64,000 bases of DNA, from contig CANRDO010000008.1 of the NCBI GenBank assembly GCA_947629385.1, forward strand, positions 17,318-81,317. Direction: 5' to 3'. The translations under genes were made by a program, and so were the position numbers. The notes under the pieces are model-generated. The model worked only from the letters and a program-made list of their open reading frames with translations. It was not told where the DNA came from and did no database searches. Positions 34,280 through 43,460 of the stretch are shown in pieces. The stretch is from an uncultured Lachnospiraceae bacterium. GTDB lineage: Bacteria; Bacillota; Clostridia; Lachnospirales; Lachnospiraceae. Position 1 is the first letter of the stretch, and each line of letters begins with the position of its first letter.

Positions 34280-35403
34280 CCAAGGTATTCCGGAGTTAAG
34301 CGTTCCATCTGAGCTCTTTTCTGCTGCATCGTTGGGTGTACATAGACGGACATGGTCGTCGTCACGTTTGCATGACCGAGAATTTCTGCCAAAGTCTTCG
34401 GGTCAAATCCGGCCTCGACACAGCGGGTCGCAAATGTGTGACGGAGTGTATGAAAGCTGTAATGCTCGATGTGATTCCTTTTCAGATATTTCCGATACCG
34501 TATATAATATTGGTGAGGTTCCGTATAGGTTCTGTTGCCGGTGAGCAGGTAAGTGCCGTCCTCACCCCGATACAGCAGAAGAAATTGCATAAGAAATTCC
34601 GGTATTGGGATATCACGTATGGAATTCTCAGTCTTGGGAACGCTCAACACTACCTTGGTCTTTCTGGATGAATCCGGATCAAGATCCGCGATTCGTTCCA
34701 CACTTCTGCGCACATGGACTGTAAAATCAGCAAAGTCGATATCCTCCCAGCGAAGTCCGCACAGTTCGCCAATCCGTACTCCGGTAAACAGCGTAAACAG
34801 AATCCCGAGTCCGGTCAAATCCCCTTGCTCCAGGACACAATGCTCCAGACGGACACGATATTCCTCCGCCACGATCCCGACCAACCTGGAATTTTTCTGT
34901 GGACAGTGCAGTGCATCCACATTTGGGACAGGATATCCTTCGCTTTTTCCGTATTTCAGAACGGCCTTTAGAACACAGAGAATATCGGAGGTGGTTTTGT
35001 GCGAAAGGGGGCTGCCGTTTGCGCCGCCTTTTGTCAAGAGCTCCTCCGGCAGATGATTCATATATTTTCCGTCTATTTTTGCCAACAGCTGATCTCCCAG
35101 ACGTGGATAGAGATATTTTTTCAGGATACGGTGATATCTCGTATAAGTAGATTCGCGGACGGATACTTTAATCCCTGCCAGCCAAAGCTCAGCGAGCAAC
35201 TGAAAGGTGCACAGCCGTTTGGATGGAGAAGAGGGATAGCCTGACGGATTGCCTTGCTCCCTGATCTTTCGTGCCTTTGCCTCTGCGTACGTATCTGCAT
35301 AGATATAGCGATACTTTGCCTTCCCATTTTCATAGTGGTGAATAAATCTTGCCTCCCAGCGCCCATCTTTTCTCTTAAAGATGTTTTCTCCTTTGCGTGC
35401 CAT
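34276..35403 (-). CDS. Tyrosine recombinase (phage/Tn916-type integrase), solitary
   Basis: 375 residues. It has an N-terminal AP2-like arm-binding part (GENIFKRKDGRWEARFIHHY), a core-binding domain, then the catalytic domain with TGVRIGELCGLRW (Arg I), HTLRHTFATRC (His-x-x-Arg), LGHANVTTTMSVYVHP (His and the Tyr nucleophile). All catalytic residues are present, so it should be active. I chose ATG 35403 with AAAGGAG upstream. No excisionase, mobilisation gene or att duplication is seen on either side, so it is either a relic of a lost element or a dedicated recombinase. Confidence 0.88.
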   Translation of the reverse strand: MARKGENIFKRKDGRWEARFIHHYENGKAKYRYIYADTYAEAKARKIREQGNPSGYPSSPSKRLCTFQLLAELWLAGIKVSVRESTYTRYHRILKKYLYPRLGDQLLAKIDGKYMNHLPEELLTKGGANGSPLSHKTTSDILCVLKAVLKYGKSEGYPVPNVDALHCPQKNSRLVGIVAEEYRVRLEHCVLEQGDLTGLGILFTLFTGVRIGELCGLRWEDIDFADFTVHVRRSVERIADLDPDSSRKTKVVLSVPKTENSIRDIPIPEFLMQFLLLYRGEDGTYLLTGNRTYTEPHQYYIRYRKYLKRNHIEHYSFHTLRHTFATRCVEAGFDPKTLAEILGHANVTTTMSVYVHPTMQQKRAQMERLTPEYLG

Positions 35404-35585
35404 AAAATTTCTCCTTTCGTAAAAATAAGAATTTAATGATGTTCTGGCAGCTATTCTGACTGTGAATAGCGGATCATCAGTACTATTTTTGTGCAAATAT
35501 TTGAAAATATAAATATAAATGTATCTACCGGAAGAGGTATTTTTTTCAAAAAGCACGGGAATAAAAATCGCAGGAATGCGCCCAC

Positions 35586-35614
35586 TTGCTGATCACCTGA
35601 AAAAGTAGTATACT
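35586..35614 (+). promoter_or_regulatory. Promoter of polC
   Basis: TTGCTG (35586-35591) and TATACT (35609-35614) with a 17-base spacer, about 45 bases before the start. Confidence 0.6.
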
Positions 35615-35659
35615 GTGATTGCGCATTGTATTTGATGAATGGATAGGGAGTCAGACTGT

Positions 35660-38600
35660 ATGTTGAAATCTTTTTCTGAGGTGTTTCCGGTACTGGAGTT
35701 GAGCGACGATCTGTGCAGCTTGCTGGAGTTTGTCCAGGTGAGCCGGGTGACGATGAACCGAGAGCGTACGTTTTTGCATGTGTATCTTGAAAGCGAGAAG
35801 CTGATCCAAAAGAAGTTCATTTTTGAGCTGGAGGATGCCATGAAAAGCCAGCTTTTTTCGGATGTCATGATGACGGTCAAGGTGATCGAGAAGTTTCGGC
35901 TGTCGAAGCAGTATACGCCGCGGAAATTGATGGCAGTTTACGAGGATAGCATTCTGCAGGAGCTTCGGCGGTACAGCGCGATCCTTTACAGCCTGTTTCG
36001 TGACTCAGAGCGGGAGTTTTTGAGTGAGGATACGCTTGTGCTCGGGATACCGGACAATGTGCTCTCAGAGGACAAAAAGAGCGAGTTGCTTGAGTTCCTT
36101 GAGAAGATTTTCTGTGAACGTTGCGGGCTTGACTTTCATGTCAGTGCAAAGCGCGTGGAGCCGAAAGAGAATAAAAAGCGTAAGCTTCAGGATGTGGAGC
36201 TGGAGCAGGAAATTGCAGCGATCGCAAGGAACTATGCTTCTGTGAAGAATGGAAGCGGCGCAGAGGCGCAGGCCGCAACAGACGCTGCCGTGTCGGGTGG
36301 TGATGGAGGAACTGTAGCTGTCGGGGCCGTGACAAGTGGAAAAAACAGCTCAAATGCCGGGAACAGAAAAGATGCAGGAACTGTCGGAGACAGGGGGAGC
36401 TCTAACTCTGGTGACGGGCGGAAAATAGCTGCGATGCCGAGGAAGGATGGAACACAGAAATTCCAGCCACGTAAAGGCCAGGAGAAAAACGGTGCAGGCA
36501 ACAAGGGCGCAAAGGGCGATTTTTATCGTTCGGCCGGGCGCTCCGGGAATATGCATCGTTCCTCCGATCCGGATGTCTTTTACGGACGCGATATCGCCGG
36601 AGAGGTCACACCGATTGAGGAGATCACCGGGGAGATCGGACGGATCGTCGTGCACGGACAGGTATTAAACGCAGAGCAGCGCGAGCTCAGGAATGAGAAG
36701 GTGCTCTTTACGTTCAGCATCACAGATTTTACAGATTCCATCGGAGCAAAAATGTTTCTGGATAAGGAGCAGGCGCAGGAGCTCGCGCAGGAAGTGAAGA
36801 CCGGTGCGTTTTTGCTGATTGCGGGCGTAACGACGATCGACCGTTTTGACAGCCAGCTCACGATCGGGAATATTTCCGGAATAAAGAAGATCACGGATTT
36901 CCGGGAGAAACGTCTGGACACCTCTGCTGAGAAGCGCGTGGAGCTTCATTGTCACACGAAGATGAGCGATATGGATGGTGTTTCTGACGTCAAGGACATT
37001 ATAGATCGGGCGATGAGCTGGGGGCACAAGGCCATCGCGATCACGGATCACGGTGCGGTGCAGGCATTTCCGGACGCAAACCATGCAGTGCCAAAGGACA
37101 GCGATTTCAAGGTGATCTACGGCATGGAGGCATATCTGGTAGATGACCTGAAGGAGATCGCGGTAAACGAGAAAGGACAGACTCTGGACGATACATATGT
37201 TGTATTTGACCTTGAGACGACCGGATTCTCACCGGATCAGTGCCGGATTATCGAGATCGGCGCAGTCAAGCTTGAGGCAGGCAGGATCACGCAGCGCTTC
37301 AGCACATTCGTCAATCCGGAGGTGCCGATCCCGTTCCGCATCGAGGAGCTGACCGGCATCAGCGACAACATGGTGCTCGACGCGCCGACGATCGAGAAGG
37401 TGCTGCCGGAATTTATGGAGTTTTGCGACGGCTGTGTGATGGTCGCGCACAATGCGTCGTTTGACATGAGCTTTATCGAGAAGAACTGTGAGCGCCAGGG
37501 ACTCTCCTGTGAGAAGACGGTCGTGGACACGGTCGCGATGGCGCGCGTGCTGCTGCCGACGCTGAACCGCTACAAGCTGGATACGGTCGCGAAGGCGGTC
37601 GGCGTGCCGCTTGACAATCATCACCGGGCGGTGGACGACGCGGCCTGTACGGCAAATATTTTTGTAAAGTTTATTGCGATGCTGAAAAAGCAGGAGATCG
37701 AGACGCTGGCAGGCCTGAACGATCTTGGCGCTTCATCGGATACGCAGATCAAGAAGCTGCCGTCCTATCACGCGATCCTTCTGGCGAAGAACGACGTCGG
37801 CCGTGTGAATCTCTACCGGCTGGTGTCCTTGTCGCATATCAATTATTACAGCAGGCATCCGCGGGTCCCGAAGAGTATTTTGCAGAAGTACCGCGAGGGC
37901 CTGATCCTCGGCTCCGCCTGCGAGGCGGGGGAGCTTTACCAGGCGCTGGTGCGGGGAGCTCCTGAGCCGGAGATCGCGAGGCTGGTCAATTTTTATGATT
38001 ATCTGGAGATCCAGCCGCTCGGCAACAATATGTTCATGACGCGTGAGGATTATTCCGACCGGAAGACGGTGGAGGATTTAAAGGATCTGAACCGCCGGAT
38101 CGTTGAGCTCGGAGAACAGTACGGCAAGCCGGTCGTGGCGACCTGCGACGTGCATTTCCTCGATCCGAAGGACGAGGTCTACCGCCGCATCATCATGTCG
38201 TGCAAGGGCTTCAAGGATGCGGACGATCAGGCGCCGCTCTATCTGCGCACGACGGAGGAGATGCTGAAGGAGTTTGAGTATCTCGGGGAAGAGAAGGCGC
38301 ATGAGGTCGTGATCGAGAACACGAACAGGATCGCGGACATGTGTGAGAAAATCTCCCCTGTGAGGCCGGACAAATGTCCGCCCGTCATCGAGAATTCCGA
38401 CCAGATCCTGCGAAATCTCTGCTATGAGAAGGCGCACGAGATCTACGGGGAGGAGCTGCCCGAGGTGGTGTCGGAGCGGCTGGAGAGAGAGCTGAATTCG
38501 ATCATCTCGAATGGCTTTGCCGTGATGTACATCATCGCGCAGAAGCTGGTGTGGAAGTCGAACGCGGACGGCTATCTGGTCGGCTCGCGGGGATCGGTCG

Positions 38601-40273
38601 GCTCGTCGTTCGTAGCGACGATGGCCGGCATTACGGAGGTGAATCCGCTCAGCCCGCACTATTATTGTCCGAATTGTCACTACAGCGATTTCGATTCAGA
38701 CGAGGTGAAAAAGTTCGCAGGGATGGCCGGCTGCGATATGCCGGACAAGGACTGCCCGGTGTGCGGGACAAAGCTGAAGAAAGAGGGATTTGATATTCCG
38801 TTCGAGACCTTCCTCGGCTTCAAGGGCAACAAGGAGCCGGATATCGACCTGAACTTCTCCGGTGAGTACCAGAGCAAGGCGCACAAGTATACCGAGGTGA
38901 TCTTCGGGGCGGGGCAGACGTTCCGCGCCGGCACGGTCGGCACGTTGGCAGACAAGACGGCGTTTGGCTATGTGAAGCGTTATTATGAGGAGCATGGGCA
39001 GCACAAGAGGAACTGCGAGATCGACCGCATCGTGCAGGGCTGTGTCGGCGTGCGGCGTACGACCGGACAGCACCCGGGCGGGATCATTGTACTGCCGATC
39101 GGTGAGGAGATCTGCTCATTCACGCCGGTGCAGCATCCGGCCAACGACACAGAGACGGATATCATCACCACGCATTTTGACTATCACTCGATCGACCACA
39201 ACCTGCTCAAGCTTGACATTCTCGGACACGATGATCCGACGATGATCCGCATGCTGGAGGATCTGACCGGAATCAACGCCAGAGAGATCCCGCTCGACGA
39301 TCTGCAGGTCATGTCTCTGTTTCAGAACACAGACGCGCTCGGCATTAAGCCGGAGGACATGCGCGGTGTGCCGCTGGGGTCGCTCGGCATCCCGGAGTTC
39401 GGCACCGAGTTTGCCATGCAGATGCTGATCGACACGAAGCCGCAGTATTTTTCGGATCTGGTGCGGATTGCAGGCCTGGCGCATGGCACGGACGTGTGGC
39501 TTGGCAACGCGCAGACGCTGATTCAGGAGGGCAAGGCGACGATCTCCACGGCGATCTGTACGAGAGACGATATCATGATCTACCTGATCGGAAAAGGGCT
39601 GGACAGTGAGCTCTCGTTTACGATCATGGAGAGTGTCCGCAAGGGCAAAGGGCTCAAGGACGACTGGGAGAAGGAGATGATCGCGCACGGCGTGCCGGAC
39701 TGGTACATCTGGTCCTGCAAAAAGATCAAGTACATGTTCCCGAAGGCGCATGCGGCGGCGTATGTCATGATGGCGTGGCGCATCGCCTACTGCAAGATCA
39801 ATTATCCGCTCGCTTACTACGCGGCGTATTTCAGCATTCGCGCTTCGGGCTTCGACTATGAGCTGATGTGTCTCGGCCTGGACCGGCTGCTCTACCACAT
39901 GGACGATTTCGAGCGGCGGATGGACACGCTGAGCAAGAAAGAACAGGATTCCTATAAGGATATGAAGAGCGTGCTCGAGATGTACGCGAGAGGCTACGAA
40001 TTCATGCCGATCGATATTTATCAGGTGCAGGCGGTGCGCTTCCAGATCATTGACGGAAAGATCATGCCGGCCTTGAGCGCCATCTCCGGGCTCGGCGATA
40101 AGGCTGCCGCCGCGGTAGTCGACGCCGTGAAAGACGGGCCGTTCCTGTCGAAGGACGATTTTATGACGCGGACGAAGGTCAGCAAGACGCTTACGGATCT
40201 GCTCTGCGACCTGAAGATTCTCGACGGTCTGCCGGAGACGAACCAGCTGTCTATTTTTGACTTCGCGAGTTAG
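35660..40273 (+). CDS. polC: DNA polymerase III alpha subunit, Gram-positive PolC type
   Basis: The replicative polymerase with built-in proofreading. 1537 residues against the usual 1430-1450. Order: N-terminal domain; a disordered A/G/S/K-rich linker (about residues 193-305); OB fold; PHP domain split by the exonuclease (ELHCHTKMSDMDG near 430, then DHGAVQAF); DEDD exonuclease (VFDLETTGFSPDQ near 515, HNASFDMSF); PHP remainder; polymerase core (GSRGSVGSSFVATMAG, a four-Cys zinc site CPNC...CPVC, EPDIDLNFSGEYQ); C-terminal helix-hairpin-helix part. ATG 35660 has AGGGAG nine bases before; ATG 35639 is unlikely. The linker explains the extra length. Confidence 0.96.
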   Translation: MLKSFSEVFPVLELSDDLCSLLEFVQVSRVTMNRERTFLHVYLESEKLIQKKFIFELEDAMKSQLFSDVMMTVKVIEKFRLSKQYTPRKLMAVYEDSILQELRRYSAILYSLFRDSEREFLSEDTLVLGIPDNVLSEDKKSELLEFLEKIFCERCGLDFHVSAKRVEPKENKKRKLQDVELEQEIAAIARNYASVKNGSGAEAQAATDAAVSGGDGGTVAVGAVTSGKNSSNAGNRKDAGTVGDRGSSNSGDGRKIAAMPRKDGTQKFQPRKGQEKNGAGNKGAKGDFYRSAGRSGNMHRSSDPDVFYGRDIAGEVTPIEEITGEIGRIVVHGQVLNAEQRELRNEKVLFTFSITDFTDSIGAKMFLDKEQAQELAQEVKTGAFLLIAGVTTIDRFDSQLTIGNISGIKKITDFREKRLDTSAEKRVELHCHTKMSDMDGVSDVKDIIDRAMSWGHKAIAITDHGAVQAFPDANHAVPKDSDFKVIYGMEAYLVDDLKEIAVNEKGQTLDDTYVVFDLETTGFSPDQCRIIEIGAVKLEAGRITQRFSTFVNPEVPIPFRIEELTGISDNMVLDAPTIEKVLPEFMEFCDGCVMVAHNASFDMSFIEKNCERQGLSCEKTVVDTVAMARVLLPTLNRYKLDTVAKAVGVPLDNHHRAVDDAACTANIFVKFIAMLKKQEIETLAGLNDLGASSDTQIKKLPSYHAILLAKNDVGRVNLYRLVSLSHINYYSRHPRVPKSILQKYREGLILGSACEAGELYQALVRGAPEPEIARLVNFYDYLEIQPLGNNMFMTREDYSDRKTVEDLKDLNRRIVELGEQYGKPVVATCDVHFLDPKDEVYRRIIMSCKGFKDADDQAPLYLRTTEEMLKEFEYLGEEKAHEVVIENTNRIADMCEKISPVRPDKCPPVIENSDQILRNLCYEKAHEIYGEELPEVVSERLERELNSIISNGFAVMYIIAQKLVWKSNADGYLVGSRGSVGSSFVATMAGITEVNPLSPHYYCPNCHYSDFDSDEVKKFAGMAGCDMPDKDCPVCGTKLKKEGFDIPFETFLGFKGNKEPDIDLNFSGEYQSKAHKYTEVIFGAGQTFRAGTVGTLADKTAFGYVKRYYEEHGQHKRNCEIDRIVQGCVGVRRTTGQHPGGIIVLPIGEEICSFTPVQHPANDTETDIITTHFDYHSIDHNLLKLDILGHDDPTMIRMLEDLTGINAREIPLDDLQVMSLFQNTDALGIKPEDMRGVPLGSLGIPEFGTEFAMQMLIDTKPQYFSDLVRIAGLAHGTDVWLGNAQTLIQEGKATISTAICTRDDIMIYLIGKGLDSELSFTIMESVRKGKGLKDDWEKEMIAHGVPDWYIWSCKKIKYMFPKAHAAAYVMMAWRIAYCKINYPLAYYAAYFSIRASGFDYELMCLGLDRLLYHMDDFERRMDTLSKKEQDSYKDMKSVLEMYARGYEFMPIDIYQVQAVRFQIIDGKIMPALSAISGLGDKAAAAVVDAVKDGPFLSKDDFMTRTKVSKTLTDLLCDLKILDGLPETNQLSIFDFAS

Positions 40274-40343
40274 GAGCAGCATGGCTCGTGCCGTGAAAAT
40301 CCCGTCATGAGTGAAAATATGCGAGAGTATATAAGGAGACGCC

Positions 40344-40853
40344 ATGTTTCAGAAATTCTATCCGGATGAATATCTGGATTCGACCTACAGCATCGACTTT
40401 GACGCGCTTTACAGGAAAGGATATCGCGGCATCATCTTCGACATCGATAATACGCTGGTGCCGCATGGTGCACCGGCCGATGCACGTGCGAAGGCATTGT
40501 TTGCGCATCTGAAGGAGCTGGGCTTTCAGTGCTGTCTGCTGTCGAACAACCAGCGGGAGAGAGTCGAGATGTTCAACGAGGAGATCCAGGTGCTTTTCAT
40601 CGAGAACGCGCACAAGCCCTCACGGAAAAGCTACCGCAGGGCGATGGAGCTGATGCACACGGATCTCACAACAACACTGTTCGTAGGCGATCAGCTGTTT
40701 ACGGATGTGTACGGCGCGCGGCGCACGGGAATCTATTCAATCCTTGTGAAGCCGATCCACCCGAAGGAGGAGATTCAGATCGTGCTGAAGCGGTATCTGG
40801 AGCGGATCGTGTTATACTTTTACAAGCTGCGCCGTTTGCAGGGCAAGGGATAA
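40344..40853 (+). CDS. YqeG-type HAD-IIIA phosphatase
   Basis: 169 residues. HAD motif I is IIFDIDNTLVPHG near residue 34, with Asp nucleophile and partner; motif II is LLSNN, and motif IV GDQLFTDVYGARR follows. Bacillus YqeG is required for a normal ribosome or sporulation-linked role that is not fully defined. The AAGGAG site is good. It lies between polC and rarA and may be co-transcribed with rarA (22-base gap). Confidence 0.85.
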   Translation: MFQKFYPDEYLDSTYSIDFDALYRKGYRGIIFDIDNTLVPHGAPADARAKALFAHLKELGFQCCLLSNNQRERVEMFNEEIQVLFIENAHKPSRKSYRRAMELMHTDLTTTLFVGDQLFTDVYGARRTGIYSILVKPIHPKEEIQIVLKRYLERIVLYFYKLRRLQGKG

Positions 40854-40875
40854 TTAGAAAAAAGGAGTGTTTTCA

Positions 40876-42201
40876 GTGCTGGGACAGATGAGTTTGTTTG
40901 ACGACAGGGAGCAGATGTCGCCGCTGGCGAGCAGGCTCCGCCCGGAGACTCTGGACGAATATGTGGGGCAGGAGCACCTGGTCGGCCCGGGGAAATTGCT
41001 GCGGCAGCTGATCGAGCGGGATCAGATTTCCTCAATGATCTTCTGGGGACCGCCGGGGGTTGGAAAGACGACATTGGCGCGCATCATCGCGAAGCAGACG
41101 CAGGCGGAGTTCGTCGAGTTCAGCGCGGTCACGAGCGGGATCAAGGAGATCAAGGAAGTGATGGCGCAGGCCGAGCAGAACCGCCGCTGCGGAATTCGGA
41201 CGCTGCTGTTCACGGATGAGATCCACCGTTTCAACAAGGCGCAGCAGGACGCGTTCCTGCCGTGGGTGGAGAAAGGCAGCATCATTCTGGTGGGCGCGAC
41301 GACCGAGAACCCATCGTTTGAGATCAACTCGGCTCTTCTTTCCCGCTGCAAGGTGTTCATCCTCAAGGAGCTCGGCGAGGAGGATCTGCTGAAGCTGCTG
41401 CACCAGGCGCTGAAGAGTCCGAAAGGCTTCGGCAATCAGAATATCTCCATCGATGAGGACAAGCTTGCGGGAATCGCGCGCTTCGCGAACGGAGACGCGC
41501 GCACGGCGCTCAACACGCTTGAGATGGCGGTGCTGAATGGCAGGATGGAGGCGGACGGCGTGCTGTATGTGGACGAGGAGGTGCTGTCCCAGTGCATGAA
41601 CCGCCGCTCGCTTCTGTACGACAAGAGTGGGGAGGAGCACTACAACCTGATCTCCGCGCTGCACAAGTCGATGCGCAACAGCGACCCGGACGCGGCGGTC
41701 TACTGGACGTACCGCATGCTTGATGGAGGGGAGGATCCGCTGTACATCGCGCGGCGTATCGTGCGCTTCGCGAGCGAGGACGTCGGCATGGCGGACTCGC
41801 AGGCGCTGCAGGTGGCGGTGGCGGCTTATCAGGCCTGCCATTTTCTCGGAGTGCCGGAGTGCGACGTACATCTCGCACACGCGGTCGTGTACCTTTCGAT
41901 GGCGCCGAAATCCAACGCGCTCGACCGGGCCTGCATCGCGTGCCGCGAGGATGTGCGCAATCTTCCGGCGGAGCCGGTGCCGCTGCAGATCCGCAACGCG
42001 CCGACCGGACTGATGAAAGATCTGCACTACGGGGAGGGCTACATCTACGCGCACGACACGGAGGAAAAAATGGCGCGGATGCAGTGCCTGCCGGACAGCC
42101 TGGTCGGACGGCGCTACTATGAGCCGACCACGCAGGGCGCGGAGGCGAAGGTGAAGGAGCGGCTGGAAGAAATCCTGGCCTGGAAGAACGCCGGGAAATG
42201 A
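40876..42201 (+). CDS. rarA: Replication-associated recombination protein RarA (MgsA), AAA+ ATPase
   Basis: A clamp-loader-like ATPase acting at stalled forks. 441 residues. It opens with a DnaN-contact-like QMSLFDD, then RPETLDEYVGQEHL, Walker A WGPPGVGKTTLA near residue 58, Walker B LLFTDEIHRFN, ATTENPSFEINSALLSRC (sensor 1/Arg finger) and the C-terminal tetramerisation domain. GTG 40876 lies eight bases after AAAGGAG; GTG 40867 overlaps that site. A terminator follows. Confidence 0.93.
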   Translation: MLGQMSLFDDREQMSPLASRLRPETLDEYVGQEHLVGPGKLLRQLIERDQISSMIFWGPPGVGKTTLARIIAKQTQAEFVEFSAVTSGIKEIKEVMAQAEQNRRCGIRTLLFTDEIHRFNKAQQDAFLPWVEKGSIILVGATTENPSFEINSALLSRCKVFILKELGEEDLLKLLHQALKSPKGFGNQNISIDEDKLAGIARFANGDARTALNTLEMAVLNGRMEADGVLYVDEEVLSQCMNRRSLLYDKSGEEHYNLISALHKSMRNSDPDAAVYWTYRMLDGGEDPLYIARRIVRFASEDVGMADSQALQVAVAAYQACHFLGVPECDVHLAHAVVYLSMAPKSNALDRACIACREDVRNLPAEPVPLQIRNAPTGLMKDLHYGEGYIYAHDTEEKMARMQCLPDSLVGRRYYEPTTQGAEAKVKERLEEILAWKNAGK

Positions 42202-42222
42202 TTTTTCAGATAGAGTGCGGAT

Positions 42223-42268
42223 AAATTTGCCATATTCTCCGAAACAGGGAGAGTACGGCAAATTTTTT
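42223..42268 (+). terminator. Terminator after rarA
   Basis: AAATTTGCC with following TATTCTCC pairs with GGAGAGTA and GGCAAATTT, then TTTTTT. A long stem ending in a T-run. Confidence 0.85.
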
Positions 42269-42273
42269 GACTA

Positions 42274-42302
42274 TTGACAAGTTAAATTAAGCAATATAAA
42301 AT
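42274..42302 (+). promoter_or_regulatory. Promoter of the LacI-regulator trio
   Basis: TTGACA (42274-42279) and TAAAAT (42297-42302), 17 bases apart. The spacer contains GTTAAATTAAG, a motif also found near the AraC and transporter starts. Confidence 0.7.
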
Positions 42303-42347
42303 GAAATTATTAGCTAATATTAATCTGCAGCGAGGAGAAGTGAAGGA

Positions 42348-43460
42348 ATGCGACCCAAAAAGAAAATCAGTCAGAGCGATATTGCCGAGGCGCTCGGCGT
42401 CAGCAATGTCAGCGTGTCAAATGCTCTGGCGGGCAGGAAGGGAGTCGGCCGGGAGCTGAGCGCGAAGGTGCGCCAAAAGGCAATTGAGCTGGGCTATGAC
42501 ACAGAAGAGAGCGCAAATGAGGTCTTTGGCATGATTCTGGTTGTGTCGGATGAATGGCCGGGTGAGAAGCGCGGGGCGCTCGAAAAAATTGCGGCGGACA
42601 GAGGATTTCGGGCGGAGTTCTGCACGCTGAAGGAGATCTTGGGCGGCGCGCACGCGGATCGAATGAGTGATCCCGGCTGCTGCGGTGTTCTGCTGCCGGA
42701 ACAGCTTCCGACCGGTGTGCTGCGCATTTTGCTGGAGACGAGCGACCGACCGATGGTCGGGGCAGGGTTCTATGACGTCCATGTCCCAATCGATTATGTG
42801 ACAGATGACGGCTTTCACGGTGTGCAGACGGCGATGCGCTATCTGTATGGCAGGGGATATGAAAATATTCTGTATGTGTTGCCGAAGGAGAATCATTCTT
42901 TGACTGAGTCTGAGATTCGGATGAGAGACGACAGGCTGATGGGTTTTCGCTGCAGCAGATATCTTCGGACGATCGGACAGAGCGCGGTTCTGGAAAAGGC
43001 GCCGGCATTTGATCTGGAAGAAACGCGGGGCATTTTGGAATGGAATGCTGTGGAAGAATTTCTTGACGGGTGGTGGGGACAGCACTTGGCTGAGCGTTCG
43101 AAAGGAAAACGCGGCGAAACACAATCGAAGACGGAGAAGATTCAGCGCACGGCGTTTCTCTGCGGAGATATGGCGTCGGCAGATCTCCTGATGCAGATGC
43201 TGGGCAAAAAGGGAATCCGTGTGCCGGATGACGCTGCCGTGTTCGGATACAGCGTCGGGGATGATTTTGGGAGAGAACGGGAAACACGGACAGTCTGCCG
43301 GAGGATCACAGCGTACCAGAGCTGCAGGAGAGACATTCTGATCCAATGCTGCGAACTGCTTCGGCGAAGAAAGACAGAAAGGGAAGAAAAGGCAGGGAGC
43401 GTTCACGTGACGACGGGAGAAATTGTGGAGGGGGACACGGTATCATGGCAAAGCAGGTGA
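42348..43460 (+). CDS. LacI-family regulator 1 of the alpha-galactoside locus
   Basis: 370 residues. The helix-turn-helix with hinge is at the N-terminus (SQSDIAEALGVSNVSVSNAL). The effector domain is recognisable (DYVTDDGFHGVQTAMRYLYG, GIRVPDDAAVFGYSVGDDFG) but has a poorly conserved charged insertion near residues 243-263. The last 16 bases overlap regulator 2. It is probably a sugar-responsive repressor; the ligand is unknown. It is less conserved than the next two, so it may have a different effector or none. Confidence 0.85.
   Translation: MRPKKKISQSDIAEALGVSNVSVSNALAGRKGVGRELSAKVRQKAIELGYDTEESANEVFGMILVVSDEWPGEKRGALEKIAADRGFRAEFCTLKEILGGAHADRMSDPGCCGVLLPEQLPTGVLRILLETSDRPMVGAGFYDVHVPIDYVTDDGFHGVQTAMRYLYGRGYENILYVLPKENHSLTESEIRMRDDRLMGFRCSRYLRTIGQSAVLEKAPAFDLEETRGILEWNAVEEFLDGWWGQHLAERSKGKRGETQSKTEKIQRTAFLCGDMASADLLMQMLGKKGIRVPDDAAVFGYSVGDDFGRERETRTVCRRITAYQSCRRDILIQCCELLRRRKTEREEKAGSVHVTTGEIVEGDTVSWQSR

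Noticed and set aside
34056..35659. A prophage or integrative element around the integrase
   Set aside because: Only the recombinase is present; flanking genes are core operons and no att duplication was found by eye.
39116..40345. A 409-codon open frame on the minus strand
   Set aside because: Antisense to the polymerase core of polC; no motifs and no start site.
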